51,587 bases of DNA from Parabacteroides sp. (lineage in GTDB: Bacteria > Bacteroidota > Bacteroidia > Bacteroidales > Tannerellaceae). A model generated the notes under the pieces. It did no database searches, was not told the DNA's origin, and saw only the letters and a list, made by a program, of their open reading frames with translations. Shown in pieces: positions 16,316-24,591 of this stretch (its first letter is position 1; each line of letters starts with the position of its first letter). The stretch covers positions 1 to 51,587 of the forward strand of contig JAHHQS010000006.1 of the NCBI GenBank assembly GCA_020026285.1, in the 5' to 3' direction. Made by a program: the position numbers and the translations under genes.

Positions 16316-16705
16316 TCAGCCATTTAGCAGAAAGATAAACTTAGGAATAAAGACAATCAGTCCGATGACGGCTGCCGCAAGAGCCAATAAAAGAACCGCT
16401 CCGGCGGCCAGATCTTTTGTTCGCTTGATGGCTTCATTATATTCGGGAGAAACCTTATCTGCCAAGACTTCTATGGCAGAATTAAAGGCTTCTGCAGCCA
16501 GAACCATACCAATAGCCAAGACAATCGCAATCCATTCCATAGCCTTCAGATTAAAAATTAGTCCGCAAACAACTACACTGACGGCTGCAAAACAATGAAT
16601 CCATGCATTATGTTCGTTTCTGATCAGCAAAACTATGCCATTAAATGCATATTTAAAGCTTAACAATCTCTTCTTCCATGAAAAGTGATTATTTATCCTG
16701 TCCAT
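16316..16705 (-). CDS. dgkA: Diacylglycerol kinase / undecaprenol kinase family
   Basis: A small (129-residue) trimeric-type membrane kinase of the DgkA family, which phosphorylates diacylglycerol or undecaprenol at the inner membrane. It has the family core AEAFNSAIEVLADKVSPEY followed by AIKRTKDLAAGAVLL, with the catalytic Glu in EAFNSAIE and the Lys-Asp pair in TKDLAAGAV. Three membrane helices are visible, plus an amphipathic N-terminus (WKKRLLSFKYAFNGI). The gene converges with the YihY gene, leaving only 6 bases between stops. Which lipid it uses cannot be told; an undecaprenol kinase would support the cell-wall and polysaccharide lipid carrier pool. Confidence 0.92.
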   Translation of the reverse strand: MDRINNHFSWKKRLLSFKYAFNGIVLLIRNEHNAWIHCFAAVSVVVCGLIFNLKAMEWIAIVLAIGMVLAAEAFNSAIEVLADKVSPEYNEAIKRTKDLAAGAVLLLALAAAVIGLIVFIPKFIFLLNG

Positions 16706-16943
16706 CTTTTTTACACCTGTTGATTATCCATCTTCATATTTAACGTAAATGATAGTGTATTATTATACTTGTCACATTCTTCCCATGAAATACTTTGTAT
16801 CCAATGTATACTCATAAATGTATACCCTGGAACTATATTGTTAACTGAAGCGAATAATCAACATCGTTTATTTATATCCGTAAGGAAAACTTTTTTAACC
16901 TAACTTATGGTCTAATAGAAAGGGAACATTAATTTTCAGACAT
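16706..16943. other. Intergenic region upstream of dgkA
   Basis: AT-rich and without a credible gene. It should contain the dgkA promoter on the minus strand, but no clear TTG/TAnnTTTG pair was found. Confidence 0.4.
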
Positions 16944-16985
16944 AAAAAAAACACCACAAATCAACCAGATGCTGATTCGCAGTGT
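16944..16985 (-). terminator. Terminator of tmRNA
   Basis: On the minus strand, 14 bases after the CCA end of tmRNA, ACACTGCGAATCA pairs with TGATTTGTGGTGT through a stem containing several G-U pairs, followed by a run of T (complement of the A-run at 16944-16950). Confidence 0.78.
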
Positions 16986-16998
16986 CAAAATAAAGTCA

Positions 16999-17399
16999 TG
17001 GTGGAGATGGAGAGATTCGAACTCTCGTCCAAACGAGGAATCAATCTGCTTTCTACATGTTTATCTTCGCCTTTGATTGTCGGGAACAAGCAAGACCGAA
17101 GCCACCCACTTGAACCTTATCCTCTAAAATTTCGCTATCAGTCCGAGGCGTACCTCAAGCTATCTCCGATATTGCTGCACCACCTGATCGGAACGCTTCG
17201 GAGCAACAGCATCCGGGTGATGTCACGTCCCCGCAACTTTTGCAGGGATTAAGCTTCAATCTACTATACTTCGATTAAGCAGCGAGAGCGTAATTGTTTT
17301 CGCCAGTTAAAAATTTGACGTCTGAGATTTAAGTGCAAGCCGACTACGCACTACATGCTTACAAACCGCTTCTACCCGCTGTCAAAACCGGTCATCCCC
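16999..17399 (-). ncRNA. ssrA: Transfer-messenger RNA (tmRNA)
   Basis: tmRNA rescues stalled ribosomes and tags the unfinished protein for degradation. The 5' end GGGGATGACCGG (from 17399) pairs with CATCTCC before the encoded CCA at 16999-17001, forming the acceptor stem. The tRNA-like 3' part contains AGAGTTCGAATCTCT, the T arm. The tag frame at 17304-17275 reads GENNYALAA and then stop. The RNA is about 400 bases, a normal one-piece form. Three G-rich/C-rich blocks in the middle fit the usual pseudoknots. The transcript has its own promoter 80 bases upstream, so a 5' leader must be removed by RNase P, whose RNA is encoded nearby. Confidence 0.97.
17275..17304 (-). other. tmRNA tag reading frame (GENNYALAA)
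   Basis: Codons GGC GAA AAC AAT TAC GCT CTC GCT GCT TAA encode the proteolysis tag. The C-terminal ALAA is the ClpXP recognition end. From memory, Porphyromonas gingivalis has this same tag while Bacteroides fragilis differs at the third residue. Confidence 0.93.
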
Positions 17400-17479
17400 A
17401 TTGTTTTTCAAGCTTTTGAAGCTCCATGTCTCCTTTCCTTTAATTCATTCGCTAATGAAACAGAAAGAATCTTATACTG

Positions 17480-17509
17480 CAAATATACAGATTATTTCTG
17501 AATTAGCAA
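17480..17509 (-). promoter_or_regulatory. Promoter of tmRNA
   Basis: On the minus strand TTG (17509-17507) is followed after 19 bases by TATATTTG (17487-17480), a full Bacteroidetes -33/-7 match. Transcription would start near 17473, giving a leader of roughly 75 bases before mature tmRNA. Confidence 0.7.
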
Positions 17510-17666
17510 TATTTCTGTATTTTTTCGCCTTTGGTATGTATATCCAACTTTATCGGTAATAAGGAGATGTCGTTTTAATCAAAAGGTCTAAACTTTTCAA
17601 AAATTCTCATTCAAATTTTCTTACAGACAAATGCATCGTATCCGACAAACAGCCTCTTATATAAAA

Positions 17667-18245
17667 TCACTCCTTCTTCATCTTTCGTTTATAGGCAAAA
17701 GTATTCCATCGCTCTTCAGAGTAACCTTGCTGATTCATTTCAAATCGAGACATGATGAAGAACAAATCTGACAAACGATTTATGTATTGAAGAATCAGTT
17801 CAGGCACCACATCCTGACGATTCAATGACCACAAACGACGTTCGGCTCTTCGGCAGACGGCTCGTGCCAGCTGAAGCTGAGCCGAGACGGGACTGCCTCC
17901 CGGAAGAATAAAATAGTGATTATCTTCCATTTGAGAAGTCAAATTATCCATCAGCCGCTCGCAATCGTCAACCACTTTATCACTTAATATATTCGGATTC
18001 ATATTTCTTTTTGCAGATGGTGTTGCCACCAGGCTCATTACCGTCATCAGGCTTTTCTGAATCTCAAACAGAGATATTTGCCACGGATGTTCCTGAGGCA
18101 TCAGCGAACGAACAACCCCTAAAATAGAATTCAGTTCATCTATACAACCATTCGCTTCAATACGAATATCATCTTTCGGGACTCTTTCTCCCCCATGGAT
18201 GCCAGTCCACCCCTTGTCTCCTGTACGTGTATATATTCTTTTCAT
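17667..18245 (-). CDS. pduO: ATP:cob(I)alamin adenosyltransferase, PduO type
   Basis: This enzyme transfers the adenosyl group of ATP to cob(I)alamin or cobinamide, forming coenzyme B12. The 192-residue length is normal for PduO N-terminal-domain proteins. The ATP-binding start YTRTGDKGWTGIHGGERV and EANGCIDELNSILG are characteristic. The second half holds the trimer and active-site motif AVCRRAERRLWSLN, and YINRLSDLFFIMSRF follows. The TGIHGG loop differs slightly from the common TGL-GG pattern but keeps the residues that matter. It is divergent from the cobalamin ring operon, sharing a 127-base promoter region, so the genes may respond together. Confidence 0.93.
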   Translation of the reverse strand: MKRIYTRTGDKGWTGIHGGERVPKDDIRIEANGCIDELNSILGVVRSLMPQEHPWQISLFEIQKSLMTVMSLVATPSAKRNMNPNILSDKVVDDCERLMDNLTSQMEDNHYFILPGGSPVSAQLQLARAVCRRAERRLWSLNRQDVVPELILQYINRLSDLFFIMSRFEMNQQGYSEERWNTFAYKRKMKKE

Positions 18246-18267
18246 AAAATATTTAACAAAGAAAATA

Positions 18268-18275
18268 CAAATTTA
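18268..18275 (-). promoter_or_regulatory. Putative -7 element of pduO
   Basis: TAAATTTG on the minus strand matches TAnnTTTG and lies 22 bases before the pduO start. No TTG at -33 was found. Confidence 0.5.
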
Positions 18276-18286
18276 AAATAATCCTC

Positions 18287-18294
18287 TAACTTTG
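18287..18294 (+). promoter_or_regulatory. Putative -7 element of the cobalamin ring operon
   Basis: TAACTTTG matches TAnnTTTG and would give a leader of about 70 bases before cbiHC. It lies 11 bases from the opposing pduO element. The leader has no cobalamin riboswitch sequence. Confidence 0.5.
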
Positions 18295-18372
18295 TAACAT
18301 GTTTGACGATAGAATAATGACTTATTATTACTTGACTCAGAGAACTCTTTATCATATTATTTAACATCAAAC

Positions 18373-19782
18373 ATGAATCATCCTCAATTAATAGTTGCTG
18401 GCATCGGTCCGGGTAGTTTTAATGATATTACACCGGCAGTAATGAACGCGTTAAAAAGTAGTGACGTTATCATTGGATATAAATACTATTTTCAGTTTAT
18501 CCAACCTTATTTAAATCCGGAGACATTGTGTGTAGATACCGGTATGAAGCGCGAAAGAGATCGTGCCCAACAGGCTTTCGAATACGCTGAACAAGGGAAA
18601 AACGTCTGTATTATCAGTTCTGGTGATTCAGGAATCTACGGAATGGCTCCCTTGATTTATGAAATGAAGATTGAAAGGAAAAGCAATTTTGATATAGTAG
18701 TCCTTCCTGGGATCAGTGCCTTTCAGAAAGCTGCTTCATTATTAGGAGCTCCTATCGGACACGATTTTTGTATCATCTCTTTATCCGATCTGATGACACC
18801 ATGGGATAAAATTGAAAAACGAATCTTTGCTGCAGCTTCTGCCGATTTTATTACAGCCATATACAATCCGAAGAGCGAGGGCAGATATTGGCAGTTGTAT
18901 CGTCTGAAAGAGATTTTTCTGAAGGAAAGAGATCCAAAGACTCCGGTCGGCTATGTCAGACAAGCTGGTCGCGAGGACGAACACATAACAATAACTACCC
19001 TGGAAGAATTCAATCCCGAAGATATTGATATGTTTACCATTGTCCTGATTGGAAACTCTCAAACATATACCTTCGAAAACAAGATGATCACTCCGCGTGG
19101 TTATTATCGGAATAATAACAATACGGATGCGAAGGGAATCGGACAAGAAATCATGATTAACAGTTTCCGTACAATTGAAAAGGAACTGAAAAATCCGAAT
19201 ATTGAATTAGGAAAGAAATGGTCTCTGCTTCATGCCATTCACACAACAGCTGATTTCGATATGGAAAATCTGCTGATGATTGATGATGGTGCGGTAGAGA
19301 AATTATATCATGCTTTTGCAGATCACGAGGTTGATACCATTATTACTGATGTAACAATGGCTGCTTCAGGTATCCGCAAAGGAGCTCTTCAACGAATGGG
19401 CATACAAGTCAAATGCTATCTGTCTGATGAAAGAGTGGCAGATATGGCGAAGGCAAAGAATATTACCCGTACTCAAGCTGGTATCCGGCTAGCAGTACAG
19501 GAACATCCGAATGCGCTTTATGTTTTCGGAAACGCTCCTACTGCACTGATGGAACTTTGTAGTCTGATTCGTAAGCACAAGGCACAACCTGTTGGAATCG
19601 TGGCTGCCCCTGTCGGTTTTGTTCATGTCTGCGAAAGTAAACATATGGTGAAGCCATTCGTTTCCATACCAAAACTGATTGTGGAAGGACGCAAAGGGGG
19701 AAGTAATTTAGCTGCCACTCTGGTTAATTCCATTCTGTGTTATAACGATGCCGAATTATTAAAACCTGGAAGAGATGTCTAA
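18373..19782 (+). CDS. cbiHC: Fused cobalt-precorrin-3 C17-methyltransferase and precorrin-8X methylmutase (CbiH-CbiC)
   Basis: A 469-residue two-domain enzyme of corrin ring synthesis. Residues 1 to about 245 are a SAM-dependent tetrapyrrole methylase of the CbiH/CobJ type: VAGIGPGSFNDITP, then SSGDSGIYGMA, VLPGISAFQKAASLLGAP and IYNPKSEGRYWQL. It methylates C17 and contracts the ring. Residues from about 255 on are CbiC/CobH: LHAIHTTADFDMENL contains the catalytic His region, then ITDVTMAASGIRKG, FGNAPTALMEL and AAPVGFVHV. CbiC moves a methyl group from C11 to C12 to give cobyrinic acid. These are not consecutive steps, so the fusion is not a simple channel. The next gene overlaps its end by 8 bases. 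Confidence 0.94.
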   Translation: MNHPQLIVAGIGPGSFNDITPAVMNALKSSDVIIGYKYYFQFIQPYLNPETLCVDTGMKRERDRAQQAFEYAEQGKNVCIISSGDSGIYGMAPLIYEMKIERKSNFDIVVLPGISAFQKAASLLGAPIGHDFCIISLSDLMTPWDKIEKRIFAAASADFITAIYNPKSEGRYWQLYRLKEIFLKERDPKTPVGYVRQAGREDEHITITTLEEFNPEDIDMFTIVLIGNSQTYTFENKMITPRGYYRNNNNTDAKGIGQEIMINSFRTIEKELKNPNIELGKKWSLLHAIHTTADFDMENLLMIDDGAVEKLYHAFADHEVDTIITDVTMAASGIRKGALQRMGIQVKCYLSDERVADMAKAKNITRTQAGIRLAVQEHPNALYVFGNAPTALMELCSLIRKHKAQPVGIVAAPVGFVHVCESKHMVKPFVSIPKLIVEGRKGGSNLAATLVNSILCYNDAELLKPGRDV

Positions 19783-20962
19783 TCAGCGTTTTTATGTCAT
19801 AGGCATTACCGACGAGCAGGAATGTTTCTTCACTCCCGAAATCTCCCGTATTATCTCCGAAGGAAAAATATTCTCCGGAGGGAAACGGCATTACGAAATT
19901 GTGAAGGATTTACTTCCATCGGATGCACAATGGATTAACATAACAGTTCCTTTGGATGCTGTATTCGAAGCCTACAGAAATCATCCGCAGATTATCGTCT
20001 TTGCTTCGGGTGATCCATTGTTTTTCGGCTTTGCCACTACCATACAGAAACGGATTCCAGATGCAGAGATAAAGGTCTTTCCTGCATTCAATTCCCTCCA
20101 AATGCTGGCTCATCGGATGGTGATTTCTTATCAGGACATGCATACTGTATCATTGACAGGTCGTCCTTGGGATGAATTTGACAAGGCACTTATTGAAGGG
20201 CGTAAGAAAATCGGTTCACTGACCGACCGACACAAGACTCCGGCTTGTATTGCCACCCGAATGCTCGAATATGGTTACGATAATTATCAGATAACCGTAG
20301 GAGAACTGTTAGGGAACAAGGAGATGGAGAAAGTGAGAACATTCACTTTAAAAGAAGCTTCAGAGATGGAGTTTGATTTTCCAAACTGTATCATCCTACA
20401 GCAAACTATAGCCAGGAACCGTCCTTTCGGTATACCCGAAAGTGACTTCCATCTACTAAACGGACGTGTCAATATGATTACCAAAATGCCATATAGATTA
20501 CTTTCGCTTAGTATGCTCGATTTGCATAACAAAACATCGTTTTGGGACATCGGCTTCTGTACAGGATCTGTTTCCATCGAAGCCAGACTTCAGTTTCCTC
20601 ATCTGAAAATCAATTCTTTTGAACAAAGAGAGGAAGGACGCGAACTAATGGAACTGAATGCCCGTAAATTCGGGACACCCGGAATAGATACTCATATCGG
20701 TAACTTTCTAGAAGTAGACATCAGTAATCTGCCCAAACCTGATGCAGTATTTATAGGTGGTCACGGAGGAAAAATGATCGAGATATTGCAGAAGGTAAAC
20801 GAAGTATTGCTTCCCGGTGGCATTATTGTTTTCAATGCCGTCAGTGAGAACAGTATCCGTCTGTTCCAGGATGGAATCGAACAGATTCACCGGACAATCA
20901 CCAAGCAGATTCATTTAGAAGTAAATTCTTTTAATCCAATAGAAATATTTAAAGCAGAATGA
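19775..20962 (+). CDS. cbiET: Cobalt-precorrin-7 C5-methyltransferase / precorrin-6B C15-methyltransferase (CbiE-CbiT)
   Basis: A 395-residue fusion equivalent to CobL. Residues 1 to about 200 are CbiE, a tetrapyrrole methylase with VIGITDEQE, FASGDPLFFGFAT, FPAFNSLQMLAHR and CIATRMLEYGYDNYQITVGE, methylating C5. Residues about 212-395 are CbiT, a class I methyltransferase with GIPESDFHL, TKMPYRLLSLSML and the SAM loop FWDIGFCTGSVSIEA. CbiT methylates C15 and decarboxylates the C12 acetate. Such fusions are common outside archaea and enterics. The frame starts 8 bases inside cbiHC and its stop overlaps the next start by 4, so translation is coupled. Confidence 0.95.
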   Translation: MSNQRFYVIGITDEQECFFTPEISRIISEGKIFSGGKRHYEIVKDLLPSDAQWINITVPLDAVFEAYRNHPQIIVFASGDPLFFGFATTIQKRIPDAEIKVFPAFNSLQMLAHRMVISYQDMHTVSLTGRPWDEFDKALIEGRKKIGSLTDRHKTPACIATRMLEYGYDNYQITVGELLGNKEMEKVRTFTLKEASEMEFDFPNCIILQQTIARNRPFGIPESDFHLLNGRVNMITKMPYRLLSLSMLDLHNKTSFWDIGFCTGSVSIEARLQFPHLKINSFEQREEGRELMELNARKFGTPGIDTHIGNFLEVDISNLPKPDAVFIGGHGGKMIEILQKVNEVLLPGGIIVFNAVSENSIRLFQDGIEQIHRTITKQIHLEVNSFNPIEIFKAE

Positions 20963-22779
20963 AAGCTATACTATTAATATCCGAATCAAGTCTGCCACTA
21001 GCACAGACGATTCAACAACAATATAATGATGCCGAAATTTATACAAAACACGAATGCGCCGGTTGTACCACCATTCGTTCTATCCGAGGTTTCTTATCAG
21101 AACATATCTCTGAATTTGATTGTATCATTTTTATCGGAGCCTTAGGTATCTGTGTGCGAAGCATCGCATCATGCATCGGAAACAAATACAAAGATCCGGC
21201 AGTTGTCTGCGTTGACAGCACTGGTAAATTTGTTATTTCAGTACTTTCCGGTCATATCGGAGGAGCTAACGAATGGAGCGAAGAGATTGCCGAAATCATT
21301 GGAGGTGAAGCCGTAATCACTACACAGAGTGACAATATGGGAATCTGGGCACTCGATACTCTAGCCAAGAAGTTCAACTGGCAGGTCAATGTCACTCCTC
21401 AACGAATGAACAAACTAATCTATCTGTTCGTCCAGCAACGTCCTACTGCTCTTCTACTTGAAGCGAAAGATAAAGGAACAGAGTATCTGGAGAAAACATT
21501 ACCGGAACACGTTCAAGTTTTCTATAAACTGAATGATATACCTCAAGAAGATTTCGAACTGCTGATTGCAGTCACTCCTTATATATATAAAGAGGAAGAA
21601 ATAAAACTTCCAATGCTATGTTTCTATCCTCCGATACTTCATCTGGGAGTCGGTTGCCGCAAACAATGCAATCCGGAAGGAATTATCGATTATATTGCTC
21701 AAAAGATGGAAGAGGACCATCTGAATCCTTTAGCTTTAGCATCTATCAGCACCATTGAATTGAAGAAAGACGAACCTTTACTCGCTGCCCTTCAACAAAA
21801 ATGGCCTTTTACACAACAACATATTTATTCAGCTGAAGAACTGAAAGACATTCAAGTTCCTAATCCTTCTGAAAAGGCATTCGAAGTAACCGGAATCTAC
21901 GGAGTCGCTGAAGGAACAGCCTTGAAAAGTGGAAACGAAGGGCCACTGCTAATTGAAAAACAGAAAGGCGTACTGACCGAAAATAATCATTTCACTTTTG
22001 CTGTTAGCATGGAAAAGGAATGCTGCCGACAGGGACATATTGAAATTGTCGGAGCTGGACCAGGTGATCCGGAATTAGTTTCTGTCAGAGGAAAACACTT
22101 TCTTCAAAGAGCTGATTTAATTCTGTATGCAGGAAGTCTGGTTCCTATAGAACTGACCTATTACGCCAAGAAAGGAGCAACCGTACGCAGTTCCGCTTCA
22201 CTGACTTTGGAAGAACAATTCGAATTAATGAAGGAATTCTACGATAAAGGTCTACTAGTCGTTCGTTTACACACCGGAGATCCTTGTATCTACGGAGCTA
22301 TTCAGGAACAGATGGCCTTCTTCGATGAATATCAGATGAGTTACCACATTACTCCGGGTATTTCTTCCTTCCAGGCTGCTGCAGCTGCCCTACAATCGCA
22401 GTTCACCATTCCGGAAAAAGTCCAGACGATTATTCTGACTCGTGGAGAAGGTCGCACTCCTATGCCTGAAAAGGAACAATTACACAAACTGGCCCAGTCA
22501 CAAAGTACAATGTGTATCTATCTGAGTGCCGGAATTGTAGAACAGGTTCAATCAGAATTATTACAGGCTTACGCACCGGAAACACCTGTTGCTGCCTGCT
22601 ATAAACTTACATGGAAAGAGGAACGAATCTATCGTGGTCAGCTGAAAGACCTTGCCAAGATTGTCAAAGAAAATAATCTGACACTGACAACTCTTTTGGT
22701 TGTGGGCGATGCCATTGACAATCGTAAAGGACTATCCAAATTATATTCTCACACATTTAAACATCTGTTCCGACCATGA
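20959..22779 (+). CDS. cbiGF: Fused cobalt-precorrin-5A hydrolase and cobalt-precorrin-4 C11-methyltransferase (CbiG-CbiF)
   Basis: A 606-residue fusion. The N-terminal part (to about 345) is CbiG: a first domain with FIGALGICVRSIA and SVLSGHIGGANEWSEEIA, then HLGVGCRKQCNPE and a C-terminal segment with YGVAEGTALKSG. CbiG opens the lactone of cobalt-precorrin-5A and releases a two-carbon fragment, a step used only in the anaerobic pathway. The C-terminal part (about 352-606) is CbiF: IEIVGAGPGDPELVSVRG, YAGSLVPIELTYYAK, RLHTGDPCIYGAIQEQM and TPGISSFQAAAAALQSQFT, with PMPEKEQL later. CbiF makes the substrate of CbiG, so the fusion joins consecutive steps. Four-base overlaps occur on both sides. 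Confidence 0.95.
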   Translation: MKAILLISESSLPLAQTIQQQYNDAEIYTKHECAGCTTIRSIRGFLSEHISEFDCIIFIGALGICVRSIASCIGNKYKDPAVVCVDSTGKFVISVLSGHIGGANEWSEEIAEIIGGEAVITTQSDNMGIWALDTLAKKFNWQVNVTPQRMNKLIYLFVQQRPTALLLEAKDKGTEYLEKTLPEHVQVFYKLNDIPQEDFELLIAVTPYIYKEEEIKLPMLCFYPPILHLGVGCRKQCNPEGIIDYIAQKMEEDHLNPLALASISTIELKKDEPLLAALQQKWPFTQQHIYSAEELKDIQVPNPSEKAFEVTGIYGVAEGTALKSGNEGPLLIEKQKGVLTENNHFTFAVSMEKECCRQGHIEIVGAGPGDPELVSVRGKHFLQRADLILYAGSLVPIELTYYAKKGATVRSSASLTLEEQFELMKEFYDKGLLVVRLHTGDPCIYGAIQEQMAFFDEYQMSYHITPGISSFQAAAAALQSQFTIPEKVQTIILTRGEGRTPMPEKEQLHKLAQSQSTMCIYLSAGIVEQVQSELLQAYAPETPVAACYKLTWKEERIYRGQLKDLAKIVKENNLTLTTLLVVGDAIDNRKGLSKLYSHTFKHLFRP

Positions 22780-24581
22780 TATTGATTTTAGGAGGAACAA
22801 CCGAAGGGCGAATGGCTGTCAAAGTAACTGACGAAGCCGGTTCGCCTTACTTCTACTCTACGAAAGGAGACCTGCAGCAGATTCTCTGCAAACATGGGAC
22901 TCATGTAACCGGTGGAATGAATCAGCAGGAAATGATCTCCTTCTGTAAAGAGAATCATATAAGATTGCTAATTGATGCCGCACATCCTTTTGCTGTAGGT
23001 TTGCATCAAACAGTAGCCGATACTGCTGAAGCACTACAACTTCCGGTAATTCGTGTAGAGAGGAATTATCCTCCTCGATCAACATCAATCATCTGGTGTA
23101 ATGATTATCAGGAAGCCATAGAACGTCTGAACTCCGATGGAATTACTCGCCTGTTGGCCCTGACTGGAGTCAACACCATTGCCAAGCTTCGCGATTACTG
23201 GGAAAAGGCGGAATGTTGGTTCCGTATTTTGAAACGTGAGGAATCCTTGTCGCTCGCCAAAAAACAAGGCTTCGACGAGAATCATATAGTTTATTATCAG
23301 GAAGGTGAAGAGGAATCGTTAATCGAATCAATTCATCCTCAAGCCATACTGACCAAAGAAAGCGGTGAATCGGGCGGTTTTCAGGCAAAGATAGACGCAG
23401 CCCATAAATACGGAATTCCGGTTTATGCCGTAAAGCGTCCAGCTCTTCCCGAAAGTTTCATTCCCGTTACCGGAGAATTCGGTCTGCGTAAAGCCATCGA
23501 AACTCATGTTCCCGGATTCTATCGTTTACGAAGCGGATTCACGACCGGAGCTTGTGCCACGGCTGCCAGTAAAGCGGCACTTCTCTCTTTATTGGGTAAA
23601 GAAGATATCCATTCCGTAGCTATCGAGTTCCCCGATGGAGAAATCCTTTCTCTGCCAATAGCCTCAACTAAGAAAATCAATGAAACAACAGCAACAGCTA
23701 CTGTAATCAAAGATGCCGGAGACGACCCGGATGTCACCCACGGACAAGAGATTGTATCAACAATCCAGTTTAGCAATCTGCCTGGAATTCATTTTCTACA
23801 AGGAGAAGGAGTAGGCAAAGTAACTCTTCCTGGATTAGGATTAGAGATAGGTGGACCTGCCATCAACAAAACGCCAAGGGCTATGATGACCTGCGAATTA
23901 TCCGCTCTCTATAAAGAAGGACTCGATGTAACCATTTCTGTTCCTAATGGAAGAGAGATTGCGAAAAGAACATTCAATCCAAAGTTAGGAATAGTCGACG
24001 GAATATCCATCATTGGCACATCCGGCATCGTTCGTCCATTCTCATCCGAAGCCTTTGTTGATGCCATCAAAAAAGAAATCGAAGTAGGATTGGCTGTCGG
24101 TGCTCATCGTCTGGTATTCAATTCCGGAGCAAAAAGTGAACGTTATATCAAAGCCTTATATCCCGAACTACCGTCACAGGCATTCATCCATTTCGGTAAT
24201 TTCATTGGAGACACATTGCGAATTGCTTCAGAACTGAAAGCAGAAGCTGTCACACTTGGAATCATGCTTGGAAAAGCTGTCAAATTAGCCGAAGGTTATC
24301 TGGACACACACAGCAAGAAAGTACAGATGAATAAGGAGTTCCTTAAAGAGACTGCAAGAGTAAGTGGATGTAGTGATTCAGTCCAGACAATTATCGATCA
24401 GATAACTTTGGCTCGCGAATTATGGACACTTCTCTCACCAGTGGATGCAGGAAAATTCTTTCCGTATTTATTGCATCTCTGCAAGAAGCATTGTTCCTCT
24501 GTCTATCCTGCCGAAAAACTTACCATCTTGCTGATAGATGATGAAGGAGGTATTTTCAGAGAAAAAGAAGATATAAAATAA
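22776..24581 (+). CDS. cbiJD: Fused precorrin-6A reductase and cobalt-precorrin-5B C1-methyltransferase (CbiJ-CbiD)
   Basis: A 601-residue fusion. Residues 1 to about 245 are CbiJ/CobK, an NAD(P)H-dependent reductase of precorrin-6A: ILILGGTTEGRMA, then LLIDAAHPFAVGLHQTV, LALTGVNTIAKLRDYW and AILTKESGESGGFQAKIDAA. The rest is CbiD: YRLRSGFTTGACATAASKAAL, then DAGDDPDVTHGQEI, GEGVGKVTLPGLGLEIGGPAINK in part, and ISIIGTSGIVRPFSSEAF. CbiD methylates C1 with loss of acetaldehyde already done, giving cobalt-precorrin-6A, which CbiJ then reduces. The fusion therefore joins consecutive steps. CbiD marks the oxygen-independent pathway. Confidence 0.95.
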   Translation: MILILGGTTEGRMAVKVTDEAGSPYFYSTKGDLQQILCKHGTHVTGGMNQQEMISFCKENHIRLLIDAAHPFAVGLHQTVADTAEALQLPVIRVERNYPPRSTSIIWCNDYQEAIERLNSDGITRLLALTGVNTIAKLRDYWEKAECWFRILKREESLSLAKKQGFDENHIVYYQEGEEESLIESIHPQAILTKESGESGGFQAKIDAAHKYGIPVYAVKRPALPESFIPVTGEFGLRKAIETHVPGFYRLRSGFTTGACATAASKAALLSLLGKEDIHSVAIEFPDGEILSLPIASTKKINETTATATVIKDAGDDPDVTHGQEIVSTIQFSNLPGIHFLQGEGVGKVTLPGLGLEIGGPAINKTPRAMMTCELSALYKEGLDVTISVPNGREIAKRTFNPKLGIVDGISIIGTSGIVRPFSSEAFVDAIKKEIEVGLAVGAHRLVFNSGAKSERYIKALYPELPSQAFIHFGNFIGDTLRIASELKAEAVTLGIMLGKAVKLAEGYLDTHSKKVQMNKEFLKETARVSGCSDSVQTIIDQITLARELWTLLSPVDAGKFFPYLLHLCKKHCSSVYPAEKLTILLIDDEGGIFREKEDIK

Positions 24582-24591
24582 TTCTAATACC

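Noticed and set aside
16998..17252. Plus-strand open frame of 84 residues
   Set aside because: It is the antisense of tmRNA.
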